A stretch of 64,000 bases of DNA from Neckera pumila (taxonomy: Eukaryota; Streptophyta; Bryopsida; Hypnales; Neckeraceae): positions 8,122,001 to 8,186,000 of the forward strand of contig OZ018415.1 in the NCBI GenBank assembly GCA_963969595.1. The letters are read 5' to 3'. The notes beneath the pieces are model-generated. The model saw only the letters and a program-made list of their open reading frames with translations, was not told where the DNA came from and did not search any database. Every line of letters begins with the position of its first letter. Position 1 is the stretch's first letter. Position numbers and translations under genes: made by a program. Positions 1 through 12,219 of this stretch are shown here, one piece after another.

Positions 1-377
1 GAGTGTTGGGATTTTTTTATAATTTATCTTCTCTCAAGTCTATAATTGGAGACAGGAGATGACTTCACTATTGGCAGCATGAAGATGAATCTCCACCATT
101 GGCAACACAAACATGAGTTTTCACAGCATAAAAATGATTGGCAGCATGAAGATGACTCTCCGATTGTGAAGATGAGTTTCCAAAGCATGAAGATGAGTCT
201 CCGAAGTGTGAATATGAGTTTCCAAAGCATGAAGATGAACTTGAAAGAATGTGAATGCGAACTTGCCCAACGATGAGAACCTCCAAGTGGCTGCTCTGAA
301 CCCACTATTGAGATGAATCTTCCTGCCTGTTTGGTTTCCTGAGGTTAAGAGGACAGGGACAGTGAGTTTGAGCTGGA
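1..377. repeat. Degenerate 21-bp tandem repeat upstream of the first gene
   Basis: From about 143 to 246 a 21-bp unit (core GCATGAAGATGAGTCTCC) is repeated about five times with a few changes per copy. Weaker copies of the GATGA core extend back to about 76. The period is a multiple of three, so several frames stay open, for example a seven-residue S-M-K-M-S-x-Q pattern. No known protein matches. It may be part of a 5' leader or an unrecognised upstream exon of the gene starting at 378. The rest of the interval holds nothing I recognise. Confidence 0.6.
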
Positions 378-3300
378 ATGAAAATGCGGCGTGCCAGACA
401 GAGGAAGAAACTGATGGCAAGCAGCCAGGTAGAAGTCTGGGCTGCTGGGGTCTCTTCAGGTCCGAGCTATGAAGCCTTCACCATTCCCACACCAAGAGGG
501 TTGTCCACCATCGGAACCCCTGTGGACACCAGCCTCACGGGTCGAAAGAGGCCTGCCAGCGACGCAGAGCAATCGCACGACTCAGCTTCGTTTGGAACTC
601 TTCTGCAGCATGTCGTCGTGGAGCGGGGCGACATTAAGGATGCTGCTTTTGTCTGCCACCAGCATCCCCAGGTACTTGACATTTCCACCTCTCAGGCTTG
701 AGAGACCAATTTGATTCCCTGCTTTGCCGTTGCACGTGGCACTCATTTCATTTTTATTGTTTTTATGGTTTGGCTTCTTTAAGGTAGAAATGCCTAACAT
801 GACCACAATGAGTGATCTGACTTCATAGTGGTACTTGGGGTAGTCACGATTTTTTGTTTGTTTGAACAAAGGTAGATGAAAATGAGAAGGGATGACTGGA
901 ACCGTGTTTTTAAGTGATTTGCTATGAAGTTTTGAAGCTCGTATAGCCTATAAGTGTCACTGGGTCACCTCCAAAAGGAACGAAAGTGCATCCGTATGAA
1001 TTGCCACTAATTTTACTTTACCGTTTGTCTTCATAAAGGTAGGAATGCAAGTCTCCACAATGAGTAATCCTGACTTCGTAGTGGTACCTTGGAGAAGCCA
1101 TGAGTTGTTATAACAAAGGCAAATTAAAATGAGAAGGAATGAAATGTTTGTCAAGTGAAGTATGGATTTGTTCTGAACTTTTGAAGTGTGCTGCTCTAAT
1201 GGCCCATTAGTGTCAACAGGTCACCTCCAAAATGAGCGAAAAATGCATTAATCATGGTCATCTCACTCATTGATTTTGGACGCAATATTTAATTATAATC
1301 ATTATAACGAGATTGAACGGCTATGGTTGGTAAATGCAACGTATCCTAAACTGGACTACCACCTATATTCAAAATTGAGTGTTGCTGAGGATTTCAACTA
1401 TATCGAACACTATTTTGTTCTCTGTTTGGTATTTCTACATGGCATGAAGTGTCGTGCTTATGTTGTGGTCAGGTCGGAGGCGTGGGCTCTGCCAGACCTT
1501 CACAGCAACCGTCTAGTGCTGGAGTGAAACAAATTGTGCTCAAATTGTCTGGTCTAAGACAATGCCCTGCCACTTCAGGGGAGCCTTCTGTCAAATATGG
1601 TGGTATGAGCTTTCTTTCCTCCTTGAAACGAGATCGATTGCGACTGCCAATCTCAAATTCGCAGGAGGTGATAGACGAGAGTTAATCTTTAAGTGTTCAA
1701 GCTAGATGTCCGGTGTGGAAGCTAATAGTCAACTGTAGTAACTTCTATAACTTAATGGCTTTCTTCAGAACTTTAGGACCTGATTTCTCCTTTCTAAGGT
1801 TCCCATTTACTACCTTAAAGCTTTCAAATGATTTATTTAATGCTTTCTAAATGTTTTTATTCAACTTTTATTAGTAGATATGGAAGTAAAGACTTTGAGG
1901 CATTTGGGCACTTGGGGGTTAAAATGGTGAAAAAAGTCCTACTCTGTCTTGCAATTGATTGGAGATGATATTGATGTGTGGTGACTGGCAGAACCTATTA
2001 TGAACATGGGCACAGAAGATGAGTCCACTCACGAGACTATGTGGAGGAATGCCTCAGGTTGCATAGAAAACAGGCAGAATGATCATATCATGAATACTAC
2101 TCGTTCAGATTTGCAGAGTTCTTCCCAAGGCGCCCCTGTCAAAGTTCTGTACCCAGCTCTTCAAATTCCTGGACCAAAGGAAGAGTTTGCAGCGCAGAAA
2201 GAGAATAAGACTCGATCGGCTGGCTGTGGAGATGATTCAGGTTACTTGAGAAAACAAGATACTTTCTTTCGCTTACTTTTTGTTCCCATCGTTGTTTAGT
2301 TCCTGAATCGAGAGTTGGAAAAAGCTGCAGGGGGGTGCGTGGGGAACCTTGACAAGAGCTTCTGTGTGCTGGATACTAGTAACGGACAGGCTAGTAGTGG
2401 GTTTGGACAAGATCTACCTAAAGAATCGATTTCTAATCCAAGCAACCCCAGCTGGTCCTTGAACGCCAATGTATGCAGGAGCTGCTGCGTTCCACCGTCG
2501 CTTAATAACCAAACTATAAGTCCCTGCAATGCATGCAGGGCCACCAGAGTTTCCACTTTCCAACAAGGTGTCCCGAGGTGAAATTCCATCCCCTATTGCA
2601 CTACTTTCAATTGCATTTTGAATTAATGCTTCACACTTGTAGGCAGGGATAGTTTGAAAAACCGAGTTAGGTTAGAGACTACGCGAAGGCACAGCATTGC
2701 TGGTCATGAAAAATAAGTGCAGATAAGGACCTACCAAGACGCGTCAGCGACGATGGAGTACTGACCTGCGGTTGTACTTCATGACCTGTTTTTTTTGCCA
2801 TTATCTGACATAATCTCCATGTAGGCAAGTTTGAGATGTTTAATTGTCTTGCTATCTCCAAATACTCATTCATACCATTCTTGCAATTGCCTTCACAGCC
2901 TTTGGATTTGGTGGATGTGGGGCAGGGCTCTTCATTACATATCTGGTGAGGACGTTATGGTGTGTCCAGCTCCTTGGGTTCACGAAGGGAGGGATGAAAG
3001 TTACCAAATGCCGGACCCTGTGTATCCACCAGGTCATTGCAATGGCTTTGCCGATGATCTGGATATGGAAACCCAACGTCATCTCGAAGAGCAAATTGCC
3101 CAGGAAATTCTGTTGCTAAGTCAGAAACTAGCAAATCTCCAAGCACGGTATGGAGCCAGACGTCCTGTCCACAACAACACGAAACCGGCTGTTTTGAGCT
3201 GCCCACTAACCCCTCTCTTGTTAGACATTACTCGGAGGGATGTGAAGAGCAATCCTCGTGCTCCCAGCTCGTCAAGAATCACCCATAGGCAACAACCAGA

Positions 3301-6300
3301 GTCCAGGTCAGTGATTTGTTTGCGTTTTTGAGAATTGCACCGTTGTTCTATTTCCTTAACCAAGTTACTTTAGGCTATCGCTTTTTATTGAAAACTTATT
3401 TTTTACTAGCTATCTTTCAACGTTACTAGTTTTAGAGCTTTGTACTTGGTGTGACTGCCTGTGTTGTGGATTTATTGGTGCATTGTTGAGTAGATGACTC
3501 TACAGTTAGTCGAAAGAATGGTACAAGTAGAGAAGAATAAGGTTAGTGTAAATGATTTATGTGGAATCACTACATAGAATAGATGGTATTGATAGCTTGG
3601 TTGGCTAAAATGTTGCTAAATTGGCTTAATCATTCAATGTTTACCACTGGATTCAACATGTTCTGTAGAAATGAAAAGAATCATTAATCCTGCTAAATTT
3701 GGCCACATGTGATTTTACTGGTCCAGGAGCCAACTGGAAGAAAAAAAAATTGGAGCCGGCAGAAACGGTGGGACAAATATCAAGGCATCTGCATCCACCC
3801 CTGCACAATCTTCAAACAAAGTAAGTGATTCAGGGGTTCAAACAACTTCCAGCAAGAGTTTCCCACTCTCCAGAGCTGTTTCGGGACAGGGTCCTCATAT
3901 GTCAGGAAATAGTGCATCTGGATCAAGAGCAAGTGCAGCTCAATATGGGTGTCAGGCAGTGGGAGCAAACGACCCGACCTCAACTGCAGAAGGAGGCGTT
4001 GAAGTTGGAAAATCAAGCAAAAACTCTAGGACCTTTCCCAGTCCTCACAGGAAACGACGAGACAAACAGAGGGAAGAACATGTTGATGAGTGCTCTTATT
4101 CTGATGACATGAAGGAACTCTTGAAGACCACCGGAGGACCACATGTGCAAAGGTATCCTGATGGAAGTAAACGATTTGATTGGGTAAAGACTCTCCGAAT
4201 TCCTGGTGTACACGAGACTCAAGGTTGCGCTGATTTTGCTCAAGATATGGCATCTTCACCTCACCAAGAAGGTGATGTGTGCGAATGTTTTGCTCCCAAC
4301 TCTGCAAGCAAATCAGTGCAAACCGGAGCTTCAACAGAGGACTGTTGTAATGATGCAAAGACCTCAGGATATCTACAAGTACTAGATAACAGGACGAGGA
4401 CCGGGAAGCCTCAGACGGTTATCAGACGTAGCGCTCTCCTCCACATTAAATCAAGACCGTCAGATCTTGGAGGTTCACAACTCTCTGAGAGTGTAAGGGA
4501 GGACAGGGTTTACGACTCTAGACCCTCATCTTTTCCAATTACAATGAAAGCAACTGGAGACAGCGAAAGCAGACTGAAAAGACGGCCGGATAGTAGTAGC
4601 ATAGAAAATCGGCCTGGGAAAAGTGGCAAGAGAACACTCTCTCCCGAGGAAATGGGAGGCTTGGACTCCAAAATCAATTATCATTTACTCAAGGCAGGTT
4701 TGAGACGGCCTCCTTCCCTTCGGAACGCTCTAAGAGTGAAGAAAAAGACCTTTGGCTCCAGAAGTCCAAGGAAAGATGGTGGGAAGCGTCTGCGCACTCG
4801 AACGTTGTTGGACTTGAATTTGAAGGCATATTCTGCAAAGTTAGTTCCACGTGAAGAAAAATTCAGTCCATCATGTGAAGGGGTAGATGTGCAATGGCAA
4901 AGTGAAGTTGCAGACTGTGAAGCTGAGTACGAGACGTTTGTGGAAAGCGCTGATGTTGTTGGATGTGAAGAGGAGACTTCAAATGTGAGCAGAGAAGTCC
5001 TCACAAGTGAAGGAGAGGAGTCACAGAAGCGAAGAAGTACTTGTCCGTCCAGAATCTCCTACCCTGAGGCGAAAGCCAAGCTCTCCGAGGCACCTGTGAT
5101 GAGCTTGATGAAAATCCCGCAAACACCAAGGACGACGTTCATTAGGTGTATCGACTTGATGGCTGATACGAAGAGAAACCAGCTCACCAAGCTTAATGGA
5201 CGCAAGGCCTCTGGCGTTAGATACTCTTACCGAAGGGTTGATTGCTCAAAATCGCCATTGATGAGTGACTATGGACTGGACGAAGGTTGTCTAATTGTAC
5301 CTCAGATTAATGAAGGTAAGCTTGTAACTCTAACGATGAACGAGTATATTTTGCATTGTTTAGCACATGGATTATTATCTTATTCATACTAGCTGGGTGC
5401 AGTTATTGGTGCATAATTCACTAGAAGAAAACGGGGCAAAAAATGACCGGGAAAATGACACCCTGGGGAATGATAGGGGGTGTCATTTCTTGCCTCCTTT
5501 CTTCTAACTCCTGGTGAGTTATGGTTTAGAGATGACGTAGTCAAGAGGGCTCGTCAAGCAGACCCAGTATTCTACAGGATATGGAAGGCAATGAAGTCTT
5601 GATCGGAGTATAATAGAAGAATCAAGTGTATTTATAAGAATCGTAGGTCTATGAGATCAACCCCTACGGTACTACTTTCGAAAATATTTGACTGCACCCT
5701 AGTGTAGTGTAGCAGCCATAACTTCCAGCCTTATTACAAACCCTACTTGCTCCGCTCGCTGGGGTTTGACTTACGAAGATCTTGAAAGGGCACCCGGAAG
5801 TCGTGATTGAGGTCTTCGTCTGCAGGGGTCTTCAAAGCAACTGAGCCTGGAGGAAGAAACTGGAGGAGTGCAGGATGCTTGATTTCCTCCTCCGGGTCCA
5901 CTATACTACAATGTAGCCGATGTAGCCTAAGTAGCCTTTGATAGAGCTGCCAATTGGATACTTATTCATCATCTGCTAAACCTTCTGTCCTATTTCCTGC
6001 GAATCAAGTCTTAGTTCCTGTGTTTGCAGGTGTCGTCGGCCAGAATACTGAGGTGCAACCCCTTACAAAGCCGAACACGGATGACAGCATTGAGCCGGAT
6101 CAGTCAAGCACTCTGACAACAATGGATACACAAGACACCTTCTTACAATCCAAACCTGCATCCCATGAACATTCGGAGCTTACGACCAAGGCTGACGAGG
6201 ATGCAGCTGATGTGGAATCCTCCTCCGTTGTGACTCAAGTGTCCAACTTGGCATCCGTGCTGTCCAGAGTGATTCCAAAGCAGATGGAGAGCATGGATGC

Positions 6301-6580
6301 AGCCCAGCTGCGAGCTCGCTGGGCCGAGTTGATAGACGCTCTGGAGAAGGAGAGGATGGGCTTGCCCAAGATCGAGACCAGCAGCCGCAAAATGGGAACG
6401 GGTAGCCCTCGGGACTCAGGCGGAGTGAAGCGCATTGCTGAGCAGATGAAGTCTGCACATCAGGAGCAAGTGGGAAACCCTCATAACGACAAGGATGGAA
6501 TTGCTCCCAAAGAGGTTCCTATGACTCGAGCCATGCCGCTTTGGAGCAAAGTGGAGCAGAAGCAAGAGGTTGTGTTTTAG
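378..6580 (+). CDS. Unrecognised large basic, probably disordered protein (about 1,187 aa, about 7 exons)
   Basis: I do not recognise this protein. Exons that keep one frame are 378-671, 1473-1680, 1992-2240, 2313-2577, 2899-3306, 3727-5315 and 6030-6580. The last three junctions (AG-GTCAGT to CAG-G, G-GTAAGC to TTTGCAG) are well supported and in phase. The 1680 donor and 2313 acceptor are the least certain. ATG378 follows an in-frame TGA at 369. The product is rich in Ser, Arg, Lys and Glu. A short Leu/Gln-rich, possibly coiled-coil stretch lies in exon 5 (LEEQIAQEILLLSQKLANLQ). Exon 6 encodes a strongly basic block near LRRPPSLRNALRVKKK, and exon 7 contains a helical ARWAELIDALEKER segment. 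No enzyme motif, signal peptide or membrane segment is visible. Intron 6 holds a small inverted-repeat element. The basic, repeat-free composition would fit a cytoskeletal or nuclear scaffold, but that is a guess. Confidence 0.6.
5419..5516. mobile_element. Small CACTA-like inverted-repeat (MITE) relic in an intron
   Basis: The sequence begins CACTAGAAGAAAACGGGGCA and ends in the imperfect complement (GGCAAGAAATGACACC read on the other strand, then TCTTCTAA...GGTG). It forms a hairpin of about 100 bp inside the last intron of the first gene. A CACTAGAAGAAA start is typical of CACTA (En/Spm) ends, but the right end is degenerate and no target duplication is clear. Confidence 0.45.
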
Positions 6581-8846
6581 ACACAAAGAGGTTATGCCAA
6601 ATTCCTTCGTGTGTTAAAATTGAGCTTTCTTCCTTGATCTCACACGGGATTTGCAACATTTCCTTGACCCTCAGTGAGGGGATTTGTATGTCAGTTCCTT
6701 CCCGGTGAGATGTGTTGCCATGCAGACCAAGGTGTCCAGCATTCTGTGTATAAAAAGAATTTTAGTGGTGAAGATCAAGCTGAACTTGTAAAAAAATTCA
6801 GGCATATGAGTGGGGATTTCTGTGATTATTGCAAGCCAGATTTGTTTGTCACGACTTGGTAGCTGGTGATCCTTGGGCTCAGGTTGCTGAAGCCAAAACA
6901 TTCAATGTATTTATGTAGTGTCAACAAGTGACACTTATATAATACTGTTCATCCATGCAGATGAGATGCCTTTGGTGACTAGTGTATTTGAGAGTAGTTC
7001 AGCTTGTTGGTCTTTGTTTGTGTGAGGTTAAGAGTCCGGCAATTATAGAATATTTTGTGTGTAACCATTCTTTGTGGGAAGTGTTTTGATAATGTCATGT
7101 AAAGAATTGTGTTAACAGATTTTGTGACCAAGGTTCATAATCAAAGCATAGCAATTAATCACAGTTCAAACTCTACCATTGCTCTATTACTTTAATACCA
7201 TATTACGCCAAGGTCATATTGGTTACACTTAAAAAACAAACTACAATCATGAGAGAATTTGAAAGTGGATGGATTACTCATATGAAAAAGATGACATTAA
7301 TTTTGCTCTCTACAATATACAAATAACAGAAAAATGGAAGTCAACTACCTTGAGTATATTATTGCTCCAATGAGATACAAAACAAAAGCTCTACCCTTGT
7401 AATGAGCTAGAAGGCTTGTAAAACAAAAAGATCATGAAAACCTTCCTATTAAAGATCTTCACATATGTCTTTCTACACATATGTCTAGTAAGAGAACTAA
7501 GACTTTAGTATTATAGTAAAAGCTACTTATTCTACAAAATTCAATATGGAAAAAGTGAGTTGAAGAAAAAACCTCAAGGAAAAAAATCTTAGGAACCCAT
7601 GCACACAACCATAAAATGAAAGCCCACCAAGAATACAAGTAGAAACTATTATATAAGTAAAAACTATTAAAACATTTTACACAAATCCGCATATAGGAAG
7701 CACTTCAATTTTTTAACAAAATATAAATCTATAGCTTAGTTGTGCAAACTAGATCCTTCTAAAATAGCATAAATTTATTAGTTTTCAAATTGCGTGTAAC
7801 CATGGTCATGCCTACCCAAAATCATCATTTTAAAAGATATTGTATAACATCTAAAAAAGAATTTTTTGGGTCAATTTTTCAAATTCAATCCATAATTGTC
7901 AATAAACAAGTTTTGAATGTATTGACTCCATCATTCATAATGTTCAATCAACTTTGCAAATTGTATTCTAATAGATTGTCATATTTTGCCATGTCAACAT
8001 TGTTTTTTGTATATTCCATAATTACTTTGTAAATGTTGATTCAACCTATCATTTGTTAAACTAACAAAATATAATTTTTTAACTTCTTTGAATAATTACA
8101 TTAGTTCAATTTTTACAAGATCCATTCAAAATTGAATTCAAATGAACCTATCTAAGTTTTCAATTGTCTTTTCAAGTGAGAGATGAGCTTGGAAAGTTAG
8201 AGCCCTGTAGGACATCTAAGTACCCAAATTTGTCCTATTAGTAAAGATGCACAACCTTAATGGTGTTACTATAGAATTTTATATTTGTGAAAATTAGTAC
8301 AATACAATAGTATTTCAACCTGCACTAATTTAAAGTAGTGTGACTTTAACAAAATAGTGTCACATGCACTAATTGGAAAAATTAATATAGCATGAGATCA
8401 AAGTGCAACTCTAGTAATTAAGCACATAATACAACTAGTGAGTCCCTATATACTCTATGATAGCACGAAAGACTTCAAGTTAGTCAATTAATCTTTAATA
8501 CATGAAAAGAATCTATTTTAAAATAAATTTTGTATATTTATTTTCCTTATAGCTGTATACAAGTATATTATTAGGTGTTTTCATGCTATGGGATACTCTA
8601 ATGGCCTTGGAACTAGCACTACATTTTTATTACAAATTGTGCATTATTTTAGAAAATTTAGTACTAAATAATCCTAATGGAACACATTTTGTAATGATTT
8701 CTTACAAAAATCAGGAACCAAATAAATAAGTAAATATATATATATATATACTTTAATGTATTCATAAGTTACTCTATTTTAGAAAAATTTGAAAAAAGGT
8801 TTCATTGCAAAGATTTAGGAATAAGAAAATCTTCTTACAAAACTAT
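6581..8846. other. 3' region of the first gene, then AT-rich intergenic DNA
   Basis: The first few hundred bases are probably the 3' UTR of the upstream gene. From about 7,100 the base composition becomes strongly AT-rich, all reading frames are short, and a (TA)n run sits near 8,737. I see no gene, tRNA or recognisable transposon protein here. Confidence 0.6.
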
Positions 8847-9593
8847 TTTAACCCCTAAAGGACCAAACACCGTTTTTTGGCAACGTAGCGATTTTGGGCA
8901 ACTCACTATGAATGGAGTTTTTATTTTTTTTCTTTGAAAATTTTACACAATATGTGCCCAAGGAGTAGCTTTAAGGTCCAACAATTCTCATAGCCTTTGA
9001 CTACATAGTTAAAAAGTTATTGCATGAAATGTAATTTTCATTGGTCGGCAGGCAGCCCGGGCAGCTCAAAAAAGTTCATTAAAAATGACTTTAAGAAAAA
9101 ATTAAAACCTGGAATTGGTTCTTTAGATTTATATAGAAGTGTGAAGCTTTGAATCATTCAATATCAATCTATGAGTCAAAAGTTATGAGGATTTTAAGTT
9201 TGTGGGTAGGAATGGTTTTGAAAGACTCCATACCTACCCTCAAACTTAAAATCCTCATAACTTTTGGGTCATAGATCCAAATTGAATGATTCAAAGCTTC
9301 ACACTTCTATATAAATCTAAAGAACCAATTTCAGATTTTTTTTTTTAAAGTTATTTATAAAGAAGTTTTTTGAGCTGCCTAGGCTGCCCGCCGACCAATG
9401 AAAATCATATAGCATGCAATAACTTTTTAACCGTATAGTCAAAAGCTATGAAAGTTGATGGGTCTTAAAGCTACTTGTCGGGCACATGTTTTGTAAAATT
9501 CTCAAAGAAAAAAAATTAAAACTCCATTCGTAGTGAGCTGCCCAAAATTGCTATGTTGCCAAAAAACGGTGCTTGGTCCTTTAAGGGTTAAAA
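8847..9593. mobile_element. Fold-back element A: 747-bp near-perfect hairpin with TTAA ends
   Basis: The left arm (8847-9215) and right arm (9228-9593) are inverted copies of each other over their whole length, with few mismatches. They are separated by a loop of about 12 bp (9216-9227). The ends read TTTTAACCCCTAAAGGACC and the complement of TTTTAACCCTTAAAGGACC. Both arms carry the same internal landmarks, including TTTTTTGGCAAC close to the tip and CATTGGTCGGC further in. There is no coding capacity. The ends match the four other TTAA elements in the window, so I place it in the same non-autonomous family. It consists of two copies of one arm type facing each other. Confidence 0.85.
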
Positions 9594-9957
9594 TAACTTC
9601 CAACTAGAAGTTGACAGTGGATTAAATCACAAATAAAGAAGAAAAATTTGAATTTTCTTACACTCAGACCTTATATTATTAGATTATTTTTAGATCCAAG
9701 TGTTTGAGAAATCTAAATGTAGATTCATTGTGCCAAAAATGTCGTTTGAATTTCTTTTATGTTTTGATTATGTATTTATGTATAAAAAATTAGAGAATAG
9801 TCTCAAAAAGTTTTGAAATGAAAAAGATGTTTTATTTTTCTTCAACTAGAAATGAGAGAACTTTTAGCATTAAATTATAGCAAATATGACCTCTTACTAC
9901 ATTTATATATTTCAGTAAGTATTGCGTGCCATAAAAGGATTCCATTTGATAAGTTTC
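9594..9957. other. AT-rich spacer between two TTAA elements
   Basis: Short AT-rich DNA with no gene or repeat that I can identify. It separates fold-back element A from element B. Confidence 0.6.
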
Positions 9958-10884
9958 TTAACCCTTAAGGGACCATTGTCCGTTCGAGGGACAAATGGGA
10001 TTTCGGGCAAGTACATACAGGCTGAATTTTTGTCGTGATTTTTTGAAACTTTTTTTGAAGATAGAAAAACTGATAAGCTTTGTGGGAATATAATTTTTTT
10101 TCAATCAGTGCCCGAGAACAAAAGTTATGCCCAAATAAGCTCAAAACAGGGGAAAGGGGGAAGTAAAAAAATTTTGCAAAAAATTTTATTTTTATTTTTT
10201 ATTTATTTTTCCTTATAGATTATATCTTTGCCTATTTGGGAAGATTTAATTCATTTCATTTGGATTTTTTATGAGAAAGTTATGGACAATCTTGTTTTTG
10301 GGCAATTAGAGCATCTTCTTGAAAAAAATAACTTATAGGATTCATTTTGGAATGCAATTTTTGCAATTTTTCAAGAAAAAAAGTTCCACATGGTTTAGTG
10401 TCTTGCTAAAACAACTTCACCATTGGGATTAGTGCATTTTAATTCCATCAAAAAGATATTAATATTTTAGATTTTCCTTCTACCTTGTACTATCTTGTAT
10501 TGAACAATTTTTTTAAGAATGAAAATTAAGTTATTTTGAATTTCTTTTTTTTTCCTAGACTCTCAACTCAATTCTCCACTATAAAGACTTAGAGCTCAAA
10601 AATCTGTAGTGCAAAAAAATTTAAGTTAAAAATGTTCAAAGTCAAAAAATCTAGTCCCGCAATGTGCTGAAAATCTTGTTTTTTTTACTTAAACGCAGAT
10701 ATCTTGCAATCTGTGCAATCAAAAATTCTGAAATTTTTTCCACACATTTTCATACTAGTTAGGTATAAGATCTTATAGTTGGATGTGCAAAAAAACAATT
10801 TTCAGATTTTTTACTCTTTGCTCTAGAAATGGCAGTTTTGAGAGTTTTTTGGCAGAAAAAAGGCCTTGGTCCTTTAGGGGTTAA
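9958..10884. mobile_element. TTAA element B (927 bp, piggyBac-like MITE)
   Basis: It starts TTAACCCTTAAGGGACC and ends GGTCCTTTAGGGGTTAA, so the terminal inverted repeats are about 17 bp. The interior has no long reading frame. It is similar along its length to element D at 29127-30061. Shared blocks include ACAAATGGGATT/ACAAATCAGATT near the left end, GAAAAACTGAT, GCTTTGTGGGAATATAA and TTATGGACAATCTTG. The flanking bases outside the TTAA are unrelated between copies, as expected for insertion at TTAA targets. It is non-autonomous, and no transposase is present in the window. Confidence 0.8.
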
Positions 10885-11140
10885 TTCTGAAAATGATCAA
10901 ATTGAGGAAACATATAGAAATCAATACCATCTTAAATATTGAATTAAAAAGGAATAACCATTTTGTAAAGTCCATACTTCATGAGAAAGTGTCAAATTTA
11001 CAAAATTGCAAAAATGTCAATTTGTGACTATATTTTTGAAATACTAATAGCGTGAGAACACCAAATTGTTCATGAAGAACGGTTGCCTTTTAACGAGTCA
11101 AGCATTAGGTAAAATGAATGAGAAGTCATTTGAACAGGGC

Positions 11141-11234
11141 ACTAATCCATTGTTGGGAATATAGACATCAATGATTAAGGTGTTAACACTAATCCATCGT
11201 TGGGAATATAGACATTGGTGATTAAGGTGTTAAC
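11141..11234. repeat. Two tandem copies of a 47-bp unit
   Basis: Units 11141-11187 and 11188-11234 both begin ACTAATCCAT and end AAGGTGTTAAC, and differ at only a few positions. They lie in the roughly 400-bp AT-rich spacer (10885-11285) between elements B and C. That spacer holds nothing else recognisable. Confidence 0.9.
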
Positions 11235-11285
11235 TACTTAGTGGACAAAGGAGATGTACTTTAGTTGACGAGTTGAACATATCTC

Positions 11286-12219
11286 TTAACCCCTAAAGTT
11301 CTTTGACTATGTTCTCACCAAAAATGCTCCAAAAATGCCATTTCTAAGACAATTATCAAAATTTTGAAAAATATCATTTTTGGACACATAACTGTAGGAT
11401 CTTGTAGTACTCTGATTTGTGGATGTGTGGAAAAAATTTCAGATGTTTCCATCATGTAGATTGGAAGATATTAGCGTTTGAAGTGGCAAAAGTCCATTTT
11501 TGGGCCCTGCAAAAAACCGGGCAGCTGCACTTCACAAGGTTAGATTATTATGAAAAAAAATCTAAAATGGTTGTGCTTCTTTGGATTCATTCTTCACGGC
11601 AAGTTGGCTACATGCTTGGAAATTTTCAGATTATTTGGAATTGTACAACATATAGGAAAAAAATAGTAAGTAGAAAGAAGTAGAGAATGGTTCAAAACAC
11701 TAAATTGTTAAGAAGTTAATTATGGAATTGAAAAATGCCAATCCCAATGGTTGCAATGTTTTAATAAACAATCTAGATCCTACAATTTTATTTTTTTTGA
11801 AAAATATTGAAAATTGAGTGAAATAAATGACTTCAAAGTTTATTTTAGAGTAGACAATCCATAAGTGCCCGCAAACTAAAAATCCTTGTAACGTTTGACT
11901 CATTGATCAAAATGGAATGATTCAAAGCTTTCCATTTATATATAAATCTAATAAACCAATTTCAGATTTTTATATTTGAAAAAAGTGATTTTCTTTTTAT
12001 CTGCTTGGACTGCCTGAGTTGAGAAACAAACAACATAGTAGGCCATAACTTTTGACTTGTATTTCCAAATGTCATGAAATTTGGTGATTATGAAATTGAT
12101 ATTCTTTGTCCCCACCTTCTATAAAAATTTCAGCCCAAAATATGCATATCGCCAGTCACATGTACCTGCCCAAAATTTCTATGTTGCCAAAAAATGCATG
12201 TTGGTCCTTTAGGGGTTAA
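11286..12219. mobile_element. TTAA element C (934 bp), chimera of two arm types
   Basis: It starts TTAACCCCTAAAGTTC and ends GGTCCTTTAGGGGTTAA. Its left part resembles the reverse complement of the right part of element B, with shared TGCCATTTCTA, GTGTGGAAAAAATTTCAGA and a GATTG-AAGATAT block. Its right part resembles the right arm of fold-back element A, with shared AAGCTT-CA, ATATAAATCTA, AACCAATTTCAGATTTTT and GTTGCCAAAAAA blocks. It therefore combines arms found separately in A and in B/D. It has no transposase frame. Confidence 0.75.
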
